Shown here: piece after piece, positions 55,793-64,000 of the stretch
How positions within the stretch are numbered: the first letter of the stretch is position 1
How the letters are laid out: every line of letters begins with the position of its first letter
Assembly (NCBI RefSeq): GCF_900111015.1
Contig: NZ_FOFS01000012.1
Span: forward strand, 62,001 to 126,000
DNA: 64,000 nt
Direction: 5' to 3'
Origin: Solimonas aquatica
GTDB taxonomy: Bacteria > Pseudomonadota > Gammaproteobacteria > Nevskiales > Nevskiaceae
The notes under the pieces: model-generated
The model's input: only the letters and a program-made list of their open reading frames with translations
The model's database searches: none
What the model was told of the DNA's origin: nothing
Position numbers and translations under genes: made by a program

Positions 55793-56335
55793 ATGAGCAC
55801 TGCAACGAGCGACAACGTCATCAAGCTCGCCGAGCTGCTCGGTCAGTCCGGCAGCGCGAAGACGCCCTTCGTGCTTTCGGAAACCGAGAAGCACGAGATC
55901 GAACATGAGCTGACGCATTTTCCCGACGGCCGCGCCGCCAGCATCGAAGCGCTGAAGATCGTGCAGAAGCATCGCGGCTGGGTGCCCGATGAAGCGCTGG
56001 AGCCGATTGCGCAGATGATCGGCATCTCCGCCGCCGAACTGGAAGGCGTGGCCACCTTCTACTCGCTGATCTTCCGCAAGCCGGTGGGCCGGCATGTGAT
56101 CAAGGTCTGCGACAGCATCACCTGCTTCGCGGTCGGCTATGAAGACATCCGCGTGGCCCTGGAAAAGCAGCTGGGCATCGCCTACGGCCAGACCACCGCC
56201 GACGGCCGCTTCACCCTGTTGCCGATCTGCTGCATCGGCGCCTGCGACAAGGCGCCGGCGATGATGATCGATGACGATCTGCACCACGACCTGACGCCGC
56301 AGAATCTGGCGAGCGTGCTGGAGGCCTACAAGTGA
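55793..56335 (+). CDS. nuoE: NADH-quinone oxidoreductase subunit E
   Basis: A 180-aa thioredoxin-like subunit holding cluster N1a next to NuoF. Ligands: CDSITC (the first pair, about residue 104-109) and [22 protein letters not shown] (the second pair). It starts 4 bases after nuoCD. nuoF starts in a GTGA overlap at its end. Confidence 0.96.
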   Translation: MSTATSDNVIKLAELLGQSGSAKTPFVLSETEKHEIEHELTHFPDGRAASIEALKIVQKHRGWVPDEALEPIAQMIGISAAELEGVATFYSLIFRKPVGRHVIKVCDSITCFAVGYEDIRVALEKQLGIAYGQTTADGRFTLLPICCIGACDKAPAMMIDDDLHHDLTPQNLASVLEAYK

Positions 56336-57633
56336 GCATCGCCTCTGTCGAAACCGAGCTGCAGGTCAAGCCGCTGACCGCGCGCATCAATGCCAAGCTG
56401 CCGGTGGACCTGAAGTCTTATGAGAGCACGGGCGGCTATCAAGCCCTGCGCACGACGCTCAAGGACCTGAAGCCGCAGGATGTGCAGTCGCGGGTCAAGG
56501 ATTCCAATCTGCGCGGCCGTGGCGGCGCGGGTTTTCCCACCGGCATCAAATGGGGCCTGGTGCCGATGGGCCCGGACGCCGGCGCCAAGTACCTGGTCTG
56601 CAATGCCGACGAGATGGAGCCGAACACCTTCAAGGATCGGCTGCTGATGGAGGATGCGCCGCATCAGCTGATCGAAGGCATGCTGGTGGCGGGCTATGCG
56701 ATCCAGGCCACCGCCGGCTACATCTTCCTGCGCGGCGAGTATGTGAAGGCCGCGCAGCGCCTGAACGCCGCACTGGCCGAAGCGCGCGCGGCGGGCCTGC
56801 TGGGCGAGAACATCCTGGGCTCGGGCTGGAGCTTCACCCTGGTGGTGCACACCGGTGCCGGCCGCTACATCTGCGGCGAGGAAACCGCACTGATCAACTC
56901 GCTGGAAGGCCGTCGCGCCAATCCGCGCGCCAAGCCGCCCTTCCCGCAGATCGCCGGTGCCTGGGGCCGTCCGACCGTCGTCAACAACGTCGAGTCGCTG
57001 TGCAATATCGCGCCCATCGTGCTGTACGGTGCCGACTGGTTCAAAGGCCTGTCGCAGGGCAAGTCCAAGGACGGCGGCACCAAGCTCTACGGCGCCAGCG
57101 GCCGCGTCAAGCGCGGCGGCATCTATGAGCTGCCCATCGGCACCAGCGCGCGCGAAATCCTCGAAGAGCATGCCGGCGGCATGCGCGAAGGCTACACGCT
57201 CAAGTGCTGGCTGCCCGGTGGCGCCTCCACCGACTTCCTGATGCCCGAGCATCTGGATCTGGCGATGGACTTCGACACCATCGGCAAGGCCGGTTCGCGC
57301 ATGGGCACGGGCCTGATTCTCGCGCTCGACCAGACCCACAACATGGTGTCGATCCTGCGCAACCTGCAAGACTTCTTCGCGCGTGAATCCTGCGGCTGGT
57401 GCACGCCCTGCCGCGACGGTCTGCCCTGGGGTCTGAAGATGCTGCGCGCCCTGGAGCGCGGCGAGGGCCGCGCCGAGGACATCGAGCAGCTGCAGCGTCT
57501 CACCGTGCTGGCCGGTCCTGGCAAAACCTTCTGCGCGCATGCGCCGGGTGCCATGGAGCCGCTGCAGTCGGCGCTGAAGTTCTTCCGTTCCGAGTTTGAG
57601 GCCGGCATCAAGAAGCCGGCCCAGGCCGCATAA
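56332..57633 (+). CDS. nuoF: NADH-quinone oxidoreductase subunit F
   Basis: The NADH- and FMN-binding subunit, 433 aa, GTG start. FMN/NADH sites: [19 protein letters not shown] and [31 protein letters not shown]. The N3 iron-sulfur cluster ligands are in [16 protein letters not shown] plus a late Cys in [14 protein letters not shown]. Overlaps nuoE by 4 bases and lies 8 bases before nuoG. Confidence 0.97.
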   Translation: MSIASVETELQVKPLTARINAKLPVDLKSYESTGGYQALRTTLKDLKPQDVQSRVKDSNLRGRGGAGFPTGIKWGLVPMGPDAGAKYLVCNADEMEPNTFKDRLLMEDAPHQLIEGMLVAGYAIQATAGYIFLRGEYVKAAQRLNAALAEARAAGLLGENILGSGWSFTLVVHTGAGRYICGEETALINSLEGRRANPRAKPPFPQIAGAWGRPTVVNNVESLCNIAPIVLYGADWFKGLSQGKSKDGGTKLYGASGRVKRGGIYELPIGTSAREILEEHAGGMREGYTLKCWLPGGASTDFLMPEHLDLAMDFDTIGKAGSRMGTGLILALDQTHNMVSILRNLQDFFARESCGWCTPCRDGLPWGLKMLRALERGEGRAEDIEQLQRLTVLAGPGKTFCAHAPGAMEPLQSALKFFRSEFEAGIKKPAQAA

Positions 57634-57641
57634 GGCAAACC

Positions 57642-60326
57642 ATGGCCACGATTCATGTAGACGGCAAGCAGTACGAGGTCAACGGCGCAGACAATCTGCT
57701 CCAGGCCTGCCTGAGCCTCGGGCTCGACATCCCTTACTTCTGCTGGCATCCGGCGCTGGGCAGCGTCGGCGCCTGTCGCCAGTGCGCGGTGAAACAGTAC
57801 CGCGACGAAAGCGACAAGCAGGGGCGCATCGTCATGTCCTGCATGACGCCGGCCTCCAGCGGCACCTACATCTCCATCGACGACGCCGAGTCCAAGGCTT
57901 TCCGTGAGGCCATCGTCGAATTCCTGATGACCAATCACCCGCACGACTGCCCGGTCTGCGAGGAAGGCGGTCACTGTCACCTGCAGGACATGACGGTGAT
58001 GACGGCCCACCACAGCCGCCACTACCGCTTCGAGAAGCGCACGCATCTGAATCAGGATCTCGGGCCTTTCATCGGCCATGAGATGAACCGCTGCATCTCC
58101 TGCTACCGCTGCGTGCGCTACTACAAGGACTACGCCGGCGGCACCGATCTGGGCGTGTACGGCTCGGCCGCCAACGTCTATTTCGGCCGCATCGAATCCG
58201 GCACCCTGGAATCGGAATTCTCCGGCAACCTCACCGAGGTCTGCCCCACCGGTGTGTTCACCGACAAGACCCATTCCGAGCGCTACTCGCGCAAATGGGA
58301 CATGCAGTTCGCGCCCAGCATCTGCGCCGGTTGCGCCGTGGGCTGCAATGTCTCGCCCGGTGAGCGCTACGGCGAAATCCGCCGCGTCGAGAACCGCTAC
58401 AACGGCACCGTCAACGGCTACTTCCTGTGCGACCGCGGCCGCTTCGGCTACGGCTACACCAATCGCAAGGACCGTCCGCGTCGCGCCCTGGCGCAGGGTG
58501 CGGTCACCACGCGTGCCGATGCCGTGGCGCAGGCCGCTGCGGCGCTGAGCGGCGCGCGGGTGATCGGCATCGGTTCGCCGCGCGCTTCGGTGGAAGCCAA
58601 TTACGCGCTGCGCGAGCTGGTCGGCGCCGCCAATTTCTACGACGGCCACGCCCTGCATGAAGCCGAGCTGGTGCAGCTGGCGCTGAAGATCGTGCGCGAA
58701 GGTCCGCTGCCGGCGTCCAGCATCGAGCAGATCGAAGAAGCCGATGCGGTGTTCATCCTCGGCGAAGATCCCACCGCCACCGCACCGCGCACGGCGCTGG
58801 CGATCCGCCAGGCGGCGCGCGGCAAGGGCCGCGAGCTGGGCGACGCCAAGAAGGTCTCGGAATGGCAGGTCATCGCCCTGGCCGACCTCATGCAGCGCGA
58901 GCGCTATCCGGTGTTCGTCGCCAGCGTCGAGGCCACGCGCCTGGATGATGTCGCCGCCGCCACGTACCGCGCCGCGCCGGAAAATCTCGCGCGCCTGGGC
59001 TTTGCCGTGGCGCATGCCCTGGACGCCAGCGCGCCGGCCGTGGCCGATCTGGATGCCGACACTGCGGCGCTGGCGCAGCGCATCGCGCAGACGCTGGGCA
59101 AGGCCAAGCGTCCGCTGATCGTCTCCGGCACCGCCGCCGGCAGCGAGGCCGTGCTGCGCGCCGCCGCCAACATCGCCTGGGCGCTGCGCGCCAACAATGC
59201 GCAGACCGGTCTGGCGCTGAGCCTGCCGGAAGCCAACAGCTTTGGTCTGGCCCTGCTCGACGGCCAGCCGCTGGCGCAGGCGCTGGCGAAGATCGCGGCC
59301 GGCGAGGTCGATGCCGCCGTGGTGCTGGAGAACGATCTGTATCGTCGCGCGCCCAAGGCGCAGATCGACGCGGCGCTGGGCAAGCTGAAGACCCTGATCG
59401 CCATCGATCATCAGGCCACCGACACCACGGCCCGCGCCCGCGTGCTGCTGCCGGCGGCCACGGTGTTCGAAAGCGACGGCACCTTCGTCAACTACGAGGG
59501 TCGCGCGCAGCGTCACTTCCAGGTCTTCGATCCCACTTATTACGACGCCAGCATCCAGCTGACCGAATCCTGGCGCCTGCTCGTCGAACTCGGCGGCAAG
59601 CGCTGGAACGTGGTCGATGAACTCACCCGCGCCTGCGCCGCTGCCGTGCCGGCGCTGGCCGGCATCGTCGAAGCCGCGCCCAATGCGGCGTTCCGCATCG
59701 ACGGCATGAAGATCGCGCGCGAGCCGCACCGCTACTCGGGCCGCACCGCGATGCGCGCCAATCAGTCGGTGCACGAGCCGCGTCAGCCGCAGGACGCCGA
59801 CACCGCGCTGGCCTTCTCCATGGAAGGCTATAACGGCGTCGGCAGTCTCGATCGTCCGGCCGCGCTCACGCCTTATGCCTGGTCGCCGGGCTGGAACTCG
59901 CCGCAGGCCTGGAACAAGTTCCAGGACGAGGTGGGCGGCAGCCTGCGCGGCGCCGAGGCCGGCAAGCTGCTGTTCGCGCCGGGCAGCACGCAGGGTTACT
60001 TCGTCAACGTGCCGGCGGCGTTCACGCCGCGCAGCGACGCTTATCGCGTGCTGGCGCTGCACTCGCATTTCGGGGAGGAGGAACTCAGCGCCCGCGCCGA
60101 GCCCATCGCCAAGCGCAGCGAGCAGGCCTATGTCGCGGTCAGCGCCGCCGATGCGCAGCGCAGCGGCCTCAAGGGCAAGCTCACGCTCAGCCTCGACGGC
60201 GTGCTCTGTCAGCTGCCGGTCCGCATCAGCAGCAGCCTGCCGGCCGGCACGGTCGGTCTGCCCGCAGGCTTCGCCGGCGTGCCCTATGTGGGCGCGGCGA
60301 GCTTTGCCACGGTCACGGGAGCCTGA
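57642..60326 (+). CDS. nuoG: NADH-quinone oxidoreductase subunit G
   Basis: An 894-aa iron-sulfur subunit, close in length to E. coli NuoG. Clusters: [2Fe-2S] N1b ([21 protein letters not shown]), His-ligated N5 ([16 protein letters not shown]), N4 ([14 protein letters not shown]...CPTG), and the extra N7 set [10 protein letters not shown] with a fourth Cys in [12 protein letters not shown], which is found in only part of the family, including E. coli. A molybdopterin-oxidoreductase-like domain follows. The stop shares a base with the nuoH start. Confidence 0.97.
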   Translation: MATIHVDGKQYEVNGADNLLQACLSLGLDIPYFCWHPALGSVGACRQCAVKQYRDESDKQGRIVMSCMTPASSGTYISIDDAESKAFREAIVEFLMTNHPHDCPVCEEGGHCHLQDMTVMTAHHSRHYRFEKRTHLNQDLGPFIGHEMNRCISCYRCVRYYKDYAGGTDLGVYGSAANVYFGRIESGTLESEFSGNLTEVCPTGVFTDKTHSERYSRKWDMQFAPSICAGCAVGCNVSPGERYGEIRRVENRYNGTVNGYFLCDRGRFGYGYTNRKDRPRRALAQGAVTTRADAVAQAAAALSGARVIGIGSPRASVEANYALRELVGAANFYDGHALHEAELVQLALKIVREGPLPASSIEQIEEADAVFILGEDPTATAPRTALAIRQAARGKGRELGDAKKVSEWQVIALADLMQRERYPVFVASVEATRLDDVAAATYRAAPENLARLGFAVAHALDASAPAVADLDADTAALAQRIAQTLGKAKRPLIVSGTAAGSEAVLRAAANIAWALRANNAQTGLALSLPEANSFGLALLDGQPLAQALAKIAAGEVDAAVVLENDLYRRAPKAQIDAALGKLKTLIAIDHQATDTTARARVLLPAATVFESDGTFVNYEGRAQRHFQVFDPTYYDASIQLTESWRLLVELGGKRWNVVDELTRACAAAVPALAGIVEAAPNAAFRIDGMKIAREPHRYSGRTAMRANQSVHEPRQPQDADTALAFSMEGYNGVGSLDRPAALTPYAWSPGWNSPQAWNKFQDEVGGSLRGAEAGKLLFAPGSTQGYFVNVPAAFTPRSDAYRVLALHSHFGEEELSARAEPIAKRSEQAYVAVSAADAQRSGLKGKLTLSLDGVLCQLPVRISSSLPAGTVGLPAGFAGVPYVGAASFATVTGA

Positions 60327-61348
60327 TGCCGATGAGCGCAATTCTCGACTGGTTCACCGCGCATCCGCAGTTCACGGCGGCGCTGATCGCCTGCGTGAAG
60401 GCCATCGTCATCCTGCTGGGGCTGATTCTCACCGCCGCCTGGATGATCTGGCTGGAGCGCCGCCTGCTGGGTCTGTGGCAGGACCGTTACGGTCCCAACC
60501 GCATCGGGCCTTTCGGTCTGGGGCAGGTGATTGCGGACATGATCAAGATCTTCTTCAAGGAAGACTGGCTGCCGCCGTTCGTGGACAAGGCCACCTTCGT
60601 CATCGCGCCGCTGATTGCGATGGCGCTGATGCTGCTCATGTTCGCGGTGATTCCGGTGGCGCCGGGCTGGGGCGTGGCGGATCTGAACCTGGGCCTGCTG
60701 CTGATGATGGCCATCGCCGGCCTGGAGGTGTACGCGGTGATGCTGGGCGGCTGGGCCAGCAACAGCAAGTATGCCCTGCTCGGCGGTCTGCGCGTGACCG
60801 CGCAGACGGTCAGCTACGAAGTGTTCATGGGTCTGTCGCTGATGGGCGTGGTGATGCAGGCCGGCAGCTTCAATCTGCGTGACATCGTCGAGGCACAGCA
60901 CGGACTCTGGTACATCATTCCGCAGTTCTTCGGCTTCTGCACCTTTGCCATCGCCGGCGTGGCGGTGGTGCACCGCACGCCATTCGATCTTCCGGAAGCC
61001 GAGTCGGAACTGGCCTCGGGCTTCCACACCGAATACTCGGGCATGAAGTTCGGCATGTTCTTCGTCGGCGAGTACGTGGGCATCGTGCTGGTCTCGGCGC
61101 TGCTGGTGACGCTGTTCTTCGGCGGCTGGCGCGGCCCCTTCATCGAGGCCGTGCCGGCGCTGGCCTTCGTCTGGTTTGCCCTGAAATGCCTGTTCTTCAT
61201 GTCCTTCTTCATTCTGCTGCGCGCCGCGCTGCCGCGTCCCCGCTATGACCAGCTGATGGGCTTTGGCTGGAAGGTCTGCCTGCCGCTGACCCTGATCAAT
61301 CTGCTGGGAACTGCCGCCGTGCTGTTGCTGAGCGGCCCCGGAGCCTAA
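60326..61348 (+). CDS. nuoH: NADH-quinone oxidoreductase subunit H
   Basis: A 340-aa membrane subunit at the quinone-site entrance, eight or nine helices. Signatures: [42 protein letters not shown] and the acidic [31 protein letters not shown] loop. The ATG at 60326 uses the last base of the nuoG stop; an in-frame ATG two codons later is also possible. Confidence 0.97.
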   Translation: MPMSAILDWFTAHPQFTAALIACVKAIVILLGLILTAAWMIWLERRLLGLWQDRYGPNRIGPFGLGQVIADMIKIFFKEDWLPPFVDKATFVIAPLIAMALMLLMFAVIPVAPGWGVADLNLGLLLMMAIAGLEVYAVMLGGWASNSKYALLGGLRVTAQTVSYEVFMGLSLMGVVMQAGSFNLRDIVEAQHGLWYIIPQFFGFCTFAIAGVAVVHRTPFDLPEAESELASGFHTEYSGMKFGMFFVGEYVGIVLVSALLVTLFFGGWRGPFIEAVPALAFVWFALKCLFFMSFFILLRAALPRPRYDQLMGFGWKVCLPLTLINLLGTAAVLLLSGPGA

Positions 61349-61350
61349 AG

Positions 61351-61896
61351 ATGGGATATTTCACCGACATCGCACGTGGCACCTACACCACGCTGCGCAG
61401 CATCGTGATGATTTTTTCGCACAGCTGGCGCAAGCGTGACGTCATCCCGTATCCGGAAGTAAAGCCTTACATGCCGCCGCGCTACCGTGGCCGCATCGTG
61501 CTCACGCGCGATCCGGACGGCGAAGAGCGCTGCGTGGCCTGCAATCTCTGCGCGGTGGCCTGCCCGGTGGGCTGCATCTCGCTGCAGAAGGCGGAGAAGG
61601 CCGACGGCCGCTGGTATCCGGAATGGTTCCGCATCAATTTCTCGCGCTGCATCTTCTGCGGTCTTTGCGAGGAAGCCTGCCCGACCACCGCCATCCAGCT
61701 GACGCCGGACTACGAGATCTGCGAGTACCAGCGTCAGAGCCTGGTCTACGAAAAGGAAGACCTGCTGATCAGCGGCACCGGCAAGTATCCGGACTACAAC
61801 TTCTACCGCGTCGCCGGCATGGCGATCGACGGCAAGCCCAAGGGTGCCGCCGACAACGAGTCGGCGCCGGTGGACATCAAGAGCCTGCTGCCATGA
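61351..61896 (+). CDS. nuoI: NADH-quinone oxidoreductase subunit I
   Basis: A 181-aa ferredoxin-like subunit with two [4Fe-4S] clusters (N6a, N6b): [17 protein letters not shown] and [16 protein letters not shown]. An N-terminal amphipathic helix lies along the membrane. It starts 2 bases after nuoH and overlaps nuoJ by 4 bases. Confidence 0.97.
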   Translation: MGYFTDIARGTYTTLRSIVMIFSHSWRKRDVIPYPEVKPYMPPRYRGRIVLTRDPDGEERCVACNLCAVACPVGCISLQKAEKADGRWYPEWFRINFSRCIFCGLCEEACPTTAIQLTPDYEICEYQRQSLVYEKEDLLISGTGKYPDYNFYRVAGMAIDGKPKGAADNESAPVDIKSLLP

Positions 61897-62381
61897 GCTT
61901 CTTCTTTTATCTCGCCGCCGCCGTGGCCGTGATCGCCACGCTGTTCGTGATCGGTGGCCGCAATCCGGTGCACGCGCTGCTGTATCTGGTGGTCTCGCTG
62001 CTCGCCGTGGCCGGCATCTTCTTCATGATGGGCGCGCCGTTTGCCGGTGCCCTGGAAGTGATCGTCTACGCCGGCGCGATCATGGTGCTGTTCGTGTTCG
62101 TGGTGATGATGCTCAACCTCGGGCAGGCCACCGTCGATCAGGAACGCCACTGGATCCAGATGCGCTACTGGGTGGGGCCGGGGCTGCTCTCGGCGATTCT
62201 GCTCGCCGGACTGCTGTTCGTACTGGGCAACGGCGGCACGCATCCGATGAGCATGACCGAGGTCAGCGCCAAGCAGGTGGGCATCCATCTGTTCGGACCT
62301 TATCTGCTGGCGGTGGAACTGGCGTCGATGCTGCTGCTGGCAGCACTGGTGGCGGCCTACCACCTCGGCAAGCACGACTAA
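61893..62381 (+). CDS. nuoJ: NADH-quinone oxidoreductase subunit J
   Basis: A 162-aa membrane subunit with five helices. Helix 3 carries the conserved [22 protein letters not shown], where the pi-bulge forms. ATGA overlap with nuoI; nuoK starts 24 bp downstream. Confidence 0.96.
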   Translation: MSFFFYLAAAVAVIATLFVIGGRNPVHALLYLVVSLLAVAGIFFMMGAPFAGALEVIVYAGAIMVLFVFVVMMLNLGQATVDQERHWIQMRYWVGPGLLSAILLAGLLFVLGNGGTHPMSMTEVSAKQVGIHLFGPYLLAVELASMLLLAALVAAYHLGKHD

Positions 62382-62405
62382 GCGATACGCACGGGAATAG
62401 GGACG

Positions 62406-62729
62406 ATGGAAACGACTGGGTTGGTGACAATCCCGATGGAGCACGGCCTGATTCTGGCCGCGATCCTCTTCGTGCTGGGCTTAACCGGCGTGATGGTTCG
62501 GCGCAACATCCTGTTCATGCTGATGTCGCTGGAAGTGATGATGAATGCCGCGGCACTGGCCTTCGTCACCGCCGGCGCCCGCTGGCAGCAGGCTGACGGC
62601 CAGATCATGTTCATCCTGGTGCTGACGCTGGCGGCCTCCGAGGCCTCCGTGGGTCTGGCCATTCTCATGCAGCTGTATCGGCGCTTCCACACCCTGGACG
62701 TCGATGCCGCATCCGAACTGAAAGGGTGA
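62406..62729 (+). CDS. nuoK: NADH-quinone oxidoreductase subunit K
   Basis: A 107-aa three-helix proton-channel subunit. Conserved [42 protein letters not shown] with Glu in the second helix, and a second Glu in [11 protein letters not shown]. The first ATG (62406) adds about 8-10 residues over E. coli NuoK; a GTG at 62424 or the ATG at 62436 could be the real start. The stop is followed at once by a perfect hairpin and the tandem repeat block. Confidence 0.95.
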   Translation: METTGLVTIPMEHGLILAAILFVLGLTGVMVRRNILFMLMSLEVMMNAAALAFVTAGARWQQADGQIMFILVLTLAASEASVGLAILMQLYRRFHTLDVDAASELKG

Positions 62730-62762
62730 GGGCGCAATGAAAGCAAAGCTTTCATTGCGCCC
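62730..62762. repeat. Perfect 15-bp hairpin directly after nuoK
   Basis: GGGCGCAATGAAAGC (62730-62744) and its exact complement GCTTTCATTGCGCCC (62748-62762) are separated by AAA. No T tract follows. In the second repeat copy only the inner ten base pairs (62854-62863 with 62867-62876) are kept. It could slow RNA decay or ribosomes between nuoK and nuoL. Confidence 0.88.
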
Positions 62763-62972
62763 GAACGCACGGCCAGGGATGGCCGGGCCGGGGCTCGAGT
62801 TGCCGGCGAAGGTCGCGCCACGGATGGCCGCAACAATGAATTGGGAAAGCCACCAATGAAAGCAAAGCTTTCATTGCGCCCGAACGCACGGCCAGGGATG
62901 GCCGGGCCGGGGCTTGAGTTGCCGGCGAAGGTCGCGCCACGGACGGCTACACATACGAATAGGGAAGCCCAC
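62735..62972. repeat. Tandem direct duplication of a 119-bp unit between nuoK and nuoL
   Basis: Copy A 62735-62853, copy B 62854-62972, offset 119. By eye the first 93 bases differ at only two positions. The last 26 differ more but still align, including a GGGAA ribosome-site-like stretch just before an ATG in each. The unit contains a palindrome followed by CGAACGCACGGCCAGGGATG and GCCGGGCCGGGGCT. nuoK and nuoL usually lie only a few bases apart, so this is an insertion plus duplication. Confidence 0.93.
62737..62859 (+). CDS. Small frame A in the nuoK-nuoL repeat (40 aa)
   Basis: An open frame beginning MKAKLSLRPNARPGMAGPGL and ending in NWESHQ, Arg/Pro/Gly-rich and without hydrophobic helices. 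It starts 7 bases after the nuoK stop, and its TGA overlaps the ATG of the next small frame (ATGA). It may be translated simply to carry ribosomes from nuoK to nuoL. No known family; translation is unproven. Confidence 0.4.
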   Translation: MKAKLSLRPNARPGMAGPGLELPAKVAPRMAATMNWESHQ

Positions 62973-62975
62973 TGA
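62856..62975 (+). CDS. Small frame B in the nuoK-nuoL repeat (39 aa)
   Basis: The duplicate of frame A: the first 29 residues are identical, and the end differs (TATHTNREAH). It is preceded by GGGAAAG. Its TGA shares a base with the nuoL ATG (TGATG), so it is set up for translational coupling to nuoL. Both frames being kept open and coupled after duplication argues weakly for translation. Confidence 0.4.
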   Translation: MKAKLSLRPNARPGMAGPGLELPAKVAPRTATHTNREAH

Positions 62976-64000
62976 TGCATCTCCTCTTTCTCGTCTTCCT
63001 GCTGCCGCTGCTCGGCTTCGTCACCCTGGCCCTGGGCCGCACGCGCATCTCCGAGAACGGCGGTGCGGTGATTGGCGTCGGCAGTGTCGGTCTGGCCGCC
63101 GCGATCACCGGCTTCATCGCCACGCAGTTCTATCAGCTGCCGGCCGGTGAGTCCTATACCCAGGTGCTGTGGACCTGGATGAACGTCGATGGCTTTGTGC
63201 CGCGCTTTGCCCTGCGCCTGGATCAGCTGTCGATGCTGATGATGTGCGTGATCACGGGCGTGGGCTTCTTCATCCACCTGTTCGCGTCCTGGTACATGCG
63301 CGGCGACGAGGCCTATACCCGCTTCTTCGCCTACATGAATCTGTTCGTGGCCAGCATGCTGTTCCTGGTGCTGGGCGACAACCTGCTGTTCCTGTACTTC
63401 GGCTGGGAAGGCGTGGGTCTGGCCTCCTATCTGCTGATCGGCTTCTGGTATCAGGACGCCGCCAACGGCGCGGCCGCGCGCAAGGCCTTCGTGGTCACCC
63501 GCGTTGGCGACACTTTCATGGCCATCGGCCTGTTCATTCTCTTCCATGCCCTGGGCACGCTGGAGATCCAGGAGATCCTCCGGCTGGCGCCGCAGCACTG
63601 GCAGGCCGGTGATCCGCAGCTGACGGCGGCGGCGCTGCTGCTGCTGGGCGGCGCGGTGGGCAAGTCGGCACAGCTGCCGCTGCAGACCTGGCTGCCGGAT
63701 GCCATGGCCGGTCCCACCCCGGTCTCGGCGCTGATTCACGCCGCCACCATGGTCACCGCCGGTGTGTACCTGATCGCGCGCACGCATGTGCTGTTCGAAC
63801 TCTCGCCGCTGGCGATGTCGGCGGTGGGCTGGACCGGCGGTGTGACGCTGCTGATGGCGGGCTTCATTGCGCTGACGCAGAGCGACATCAAGAAGATTCT
63901 CGCCTACTCGACCATGTCGCAGATCGGCTACATGTTCCTGGCGCTGGGCGCGGGCGCTTACCAGCCGGCGGTGTTCCATCTGATGACGCACGCCTTCTTC
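62975..64000 (+). CDS. nuoL: NADH-quinone oxidoreductase subunit L (3' end outside window)
   Basis: Antiporter-like proton-pumping subunit at the far end of the membrane arm. The first 342 codons are present of an expected 600 or more. Signatures: ALRLDQLSMLMMCVITGVGFFIHLFASWYM, FFAYMNLFVASMLFLVLGDNLLFLYFGWEGVGLASYLLIGFWY (key Glu in GWEGVG), GKSAQLPLQTWLPDAMAGPTPVSALIHAATMVTAG (key Lys) and SDIKKILAYSTMSQIGYMFLALG. The start overlaps the stop of small frame B. nuoM and nuoN are expected to the right. Confidence 0.97.
   Translation, partial: MHLLFLVFLLPLLGFVTLALGRTRISENGGAVIGVGSVGLAAAITGFIATQFYQLPAGESYTQVLWTWMNVDGFVPRFALRLDQLSMLMMCVITGVGFFIHLFASWYMRGDEAYTRFFAYMNLFVASMLFLVLGDNLLFLYFGWEGVGLASYLLIGFWYQDAANGAAARKAFVVTRVGDTFMAIGLFILFHALGTLEIQEILRLAPQHWQAGDPQLTAAALLLLGGAVGKSAQLPLQTWLPDAMAGPTPVSALIHAATMVTAGVYLIARTHVLFELSPLAMSAVGWTGGVTLLMAGFIALTQSDIKKILAYSTMSQIGYMFLALGAGAYQPAVFHLMTHAFF

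Noticed and set aside
57192-60341. 1049-codon minus-strand frame across nuoG
   Set aside because: Antisense shadow of nuoG, rich in Arg/Ala/Gly/His and lacking any motif.
62730-62762. Terminator inside the nuo operon
   Set aside because: A strong hairpin but no T tract, and nuoL must be transcribed through it.
62735-62972. CRISPR array or IS element
   Set aside because: Only two contiguous units without spacers, no transposase or cas gene.

Overview
The window is 64 kb of GC-rich, densely coding DNA with GTG starts and 4-base ATGA or GTGA overlaps throughout. The gene content points to a Gram-negative gammaproteobacterium: TonB receptor, porin, DUF1302 protein, fused nuoCD, RF3, a Cpx-type envelope stress system and a tRNA-Ile2. 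A Nevskiales/Solimonadaceae-like relative would fit (sulfatases, many GSTs, GMC oxidoreductase, acyl-ACP desaturase), but the genus cannot be fixed from sequence reading alone. There is no prophage, IS element, CRISPR or rRNA.

Region 1 (1-12.4 kb) looks like a C1/C2 or alcohol-oxidation periphery. It holds an AcoR-type sigma-54 activator cut by the left edge, gfa, a TonB receptor resembling the PQQ receptor PqqU, a porin, malate synthase G, a DUF1302 outer-membrane protein and an AraC regulator. Region 2 (12.5-27.8 kb) is one long plus-strand run in three blocks. Block one has two HCCA-isomerase/DsbA-like proteins, an MBL hydrolase and a Tat arylsulfatase. Block two, after an inverted REP-like repeat, is PpiC-HupE-DUF3604, which I regard as the best candidate for an undescribed system. 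Block three has a small membrane protein, an SDR, two long tandem GSTs, an SdsA-like alkylsulfatase lipoprotein and an acyl-CoA ligase. The run suggests uptake and breakdown of sulfated or electrophilic organic compounds, with heavy use of glutathione.

Region 3 (28-35.6 kb) holds a GH46-like/peptidoglycan-binding protein, another GST, a Tag-like DNA glycosylase, tRNA-Ile2(CAU) and a Cpx-like set (CpxP/Spy, CpxR, CpxA). The set faces an EAL phosphodiesterase across an intergenic region that contains an exact GTAAA-N5-GTAAA CpxR box. Region 4 (35.7-52.5 kb) is mixed housekeeping: prfC, an acyl-CoA desaturase, an MFS exporter, acyP, a GMC oxidoreductase with its Tat chaperone-like subunit, an acyl-ACP desaturase, folE, an orphan ParB followed by three DnaA-box-like 9-mers, a YgjP metallopeptidase, a CBS protein, mnmG, and a RimB-RimK-AstE-like triad.

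Region 5 (52.8-64 kb) is the respiratory complex I operon nuoA-B-CD-E-F-G-H-I-J-K-L, cut by the right edge inside nuoL. Between nuoK and nuoL the operon carries a tandem 119-bp duplication. Each copy contains a palindrome and a 39-40-codon frame whose stop codon overlaps the next start.
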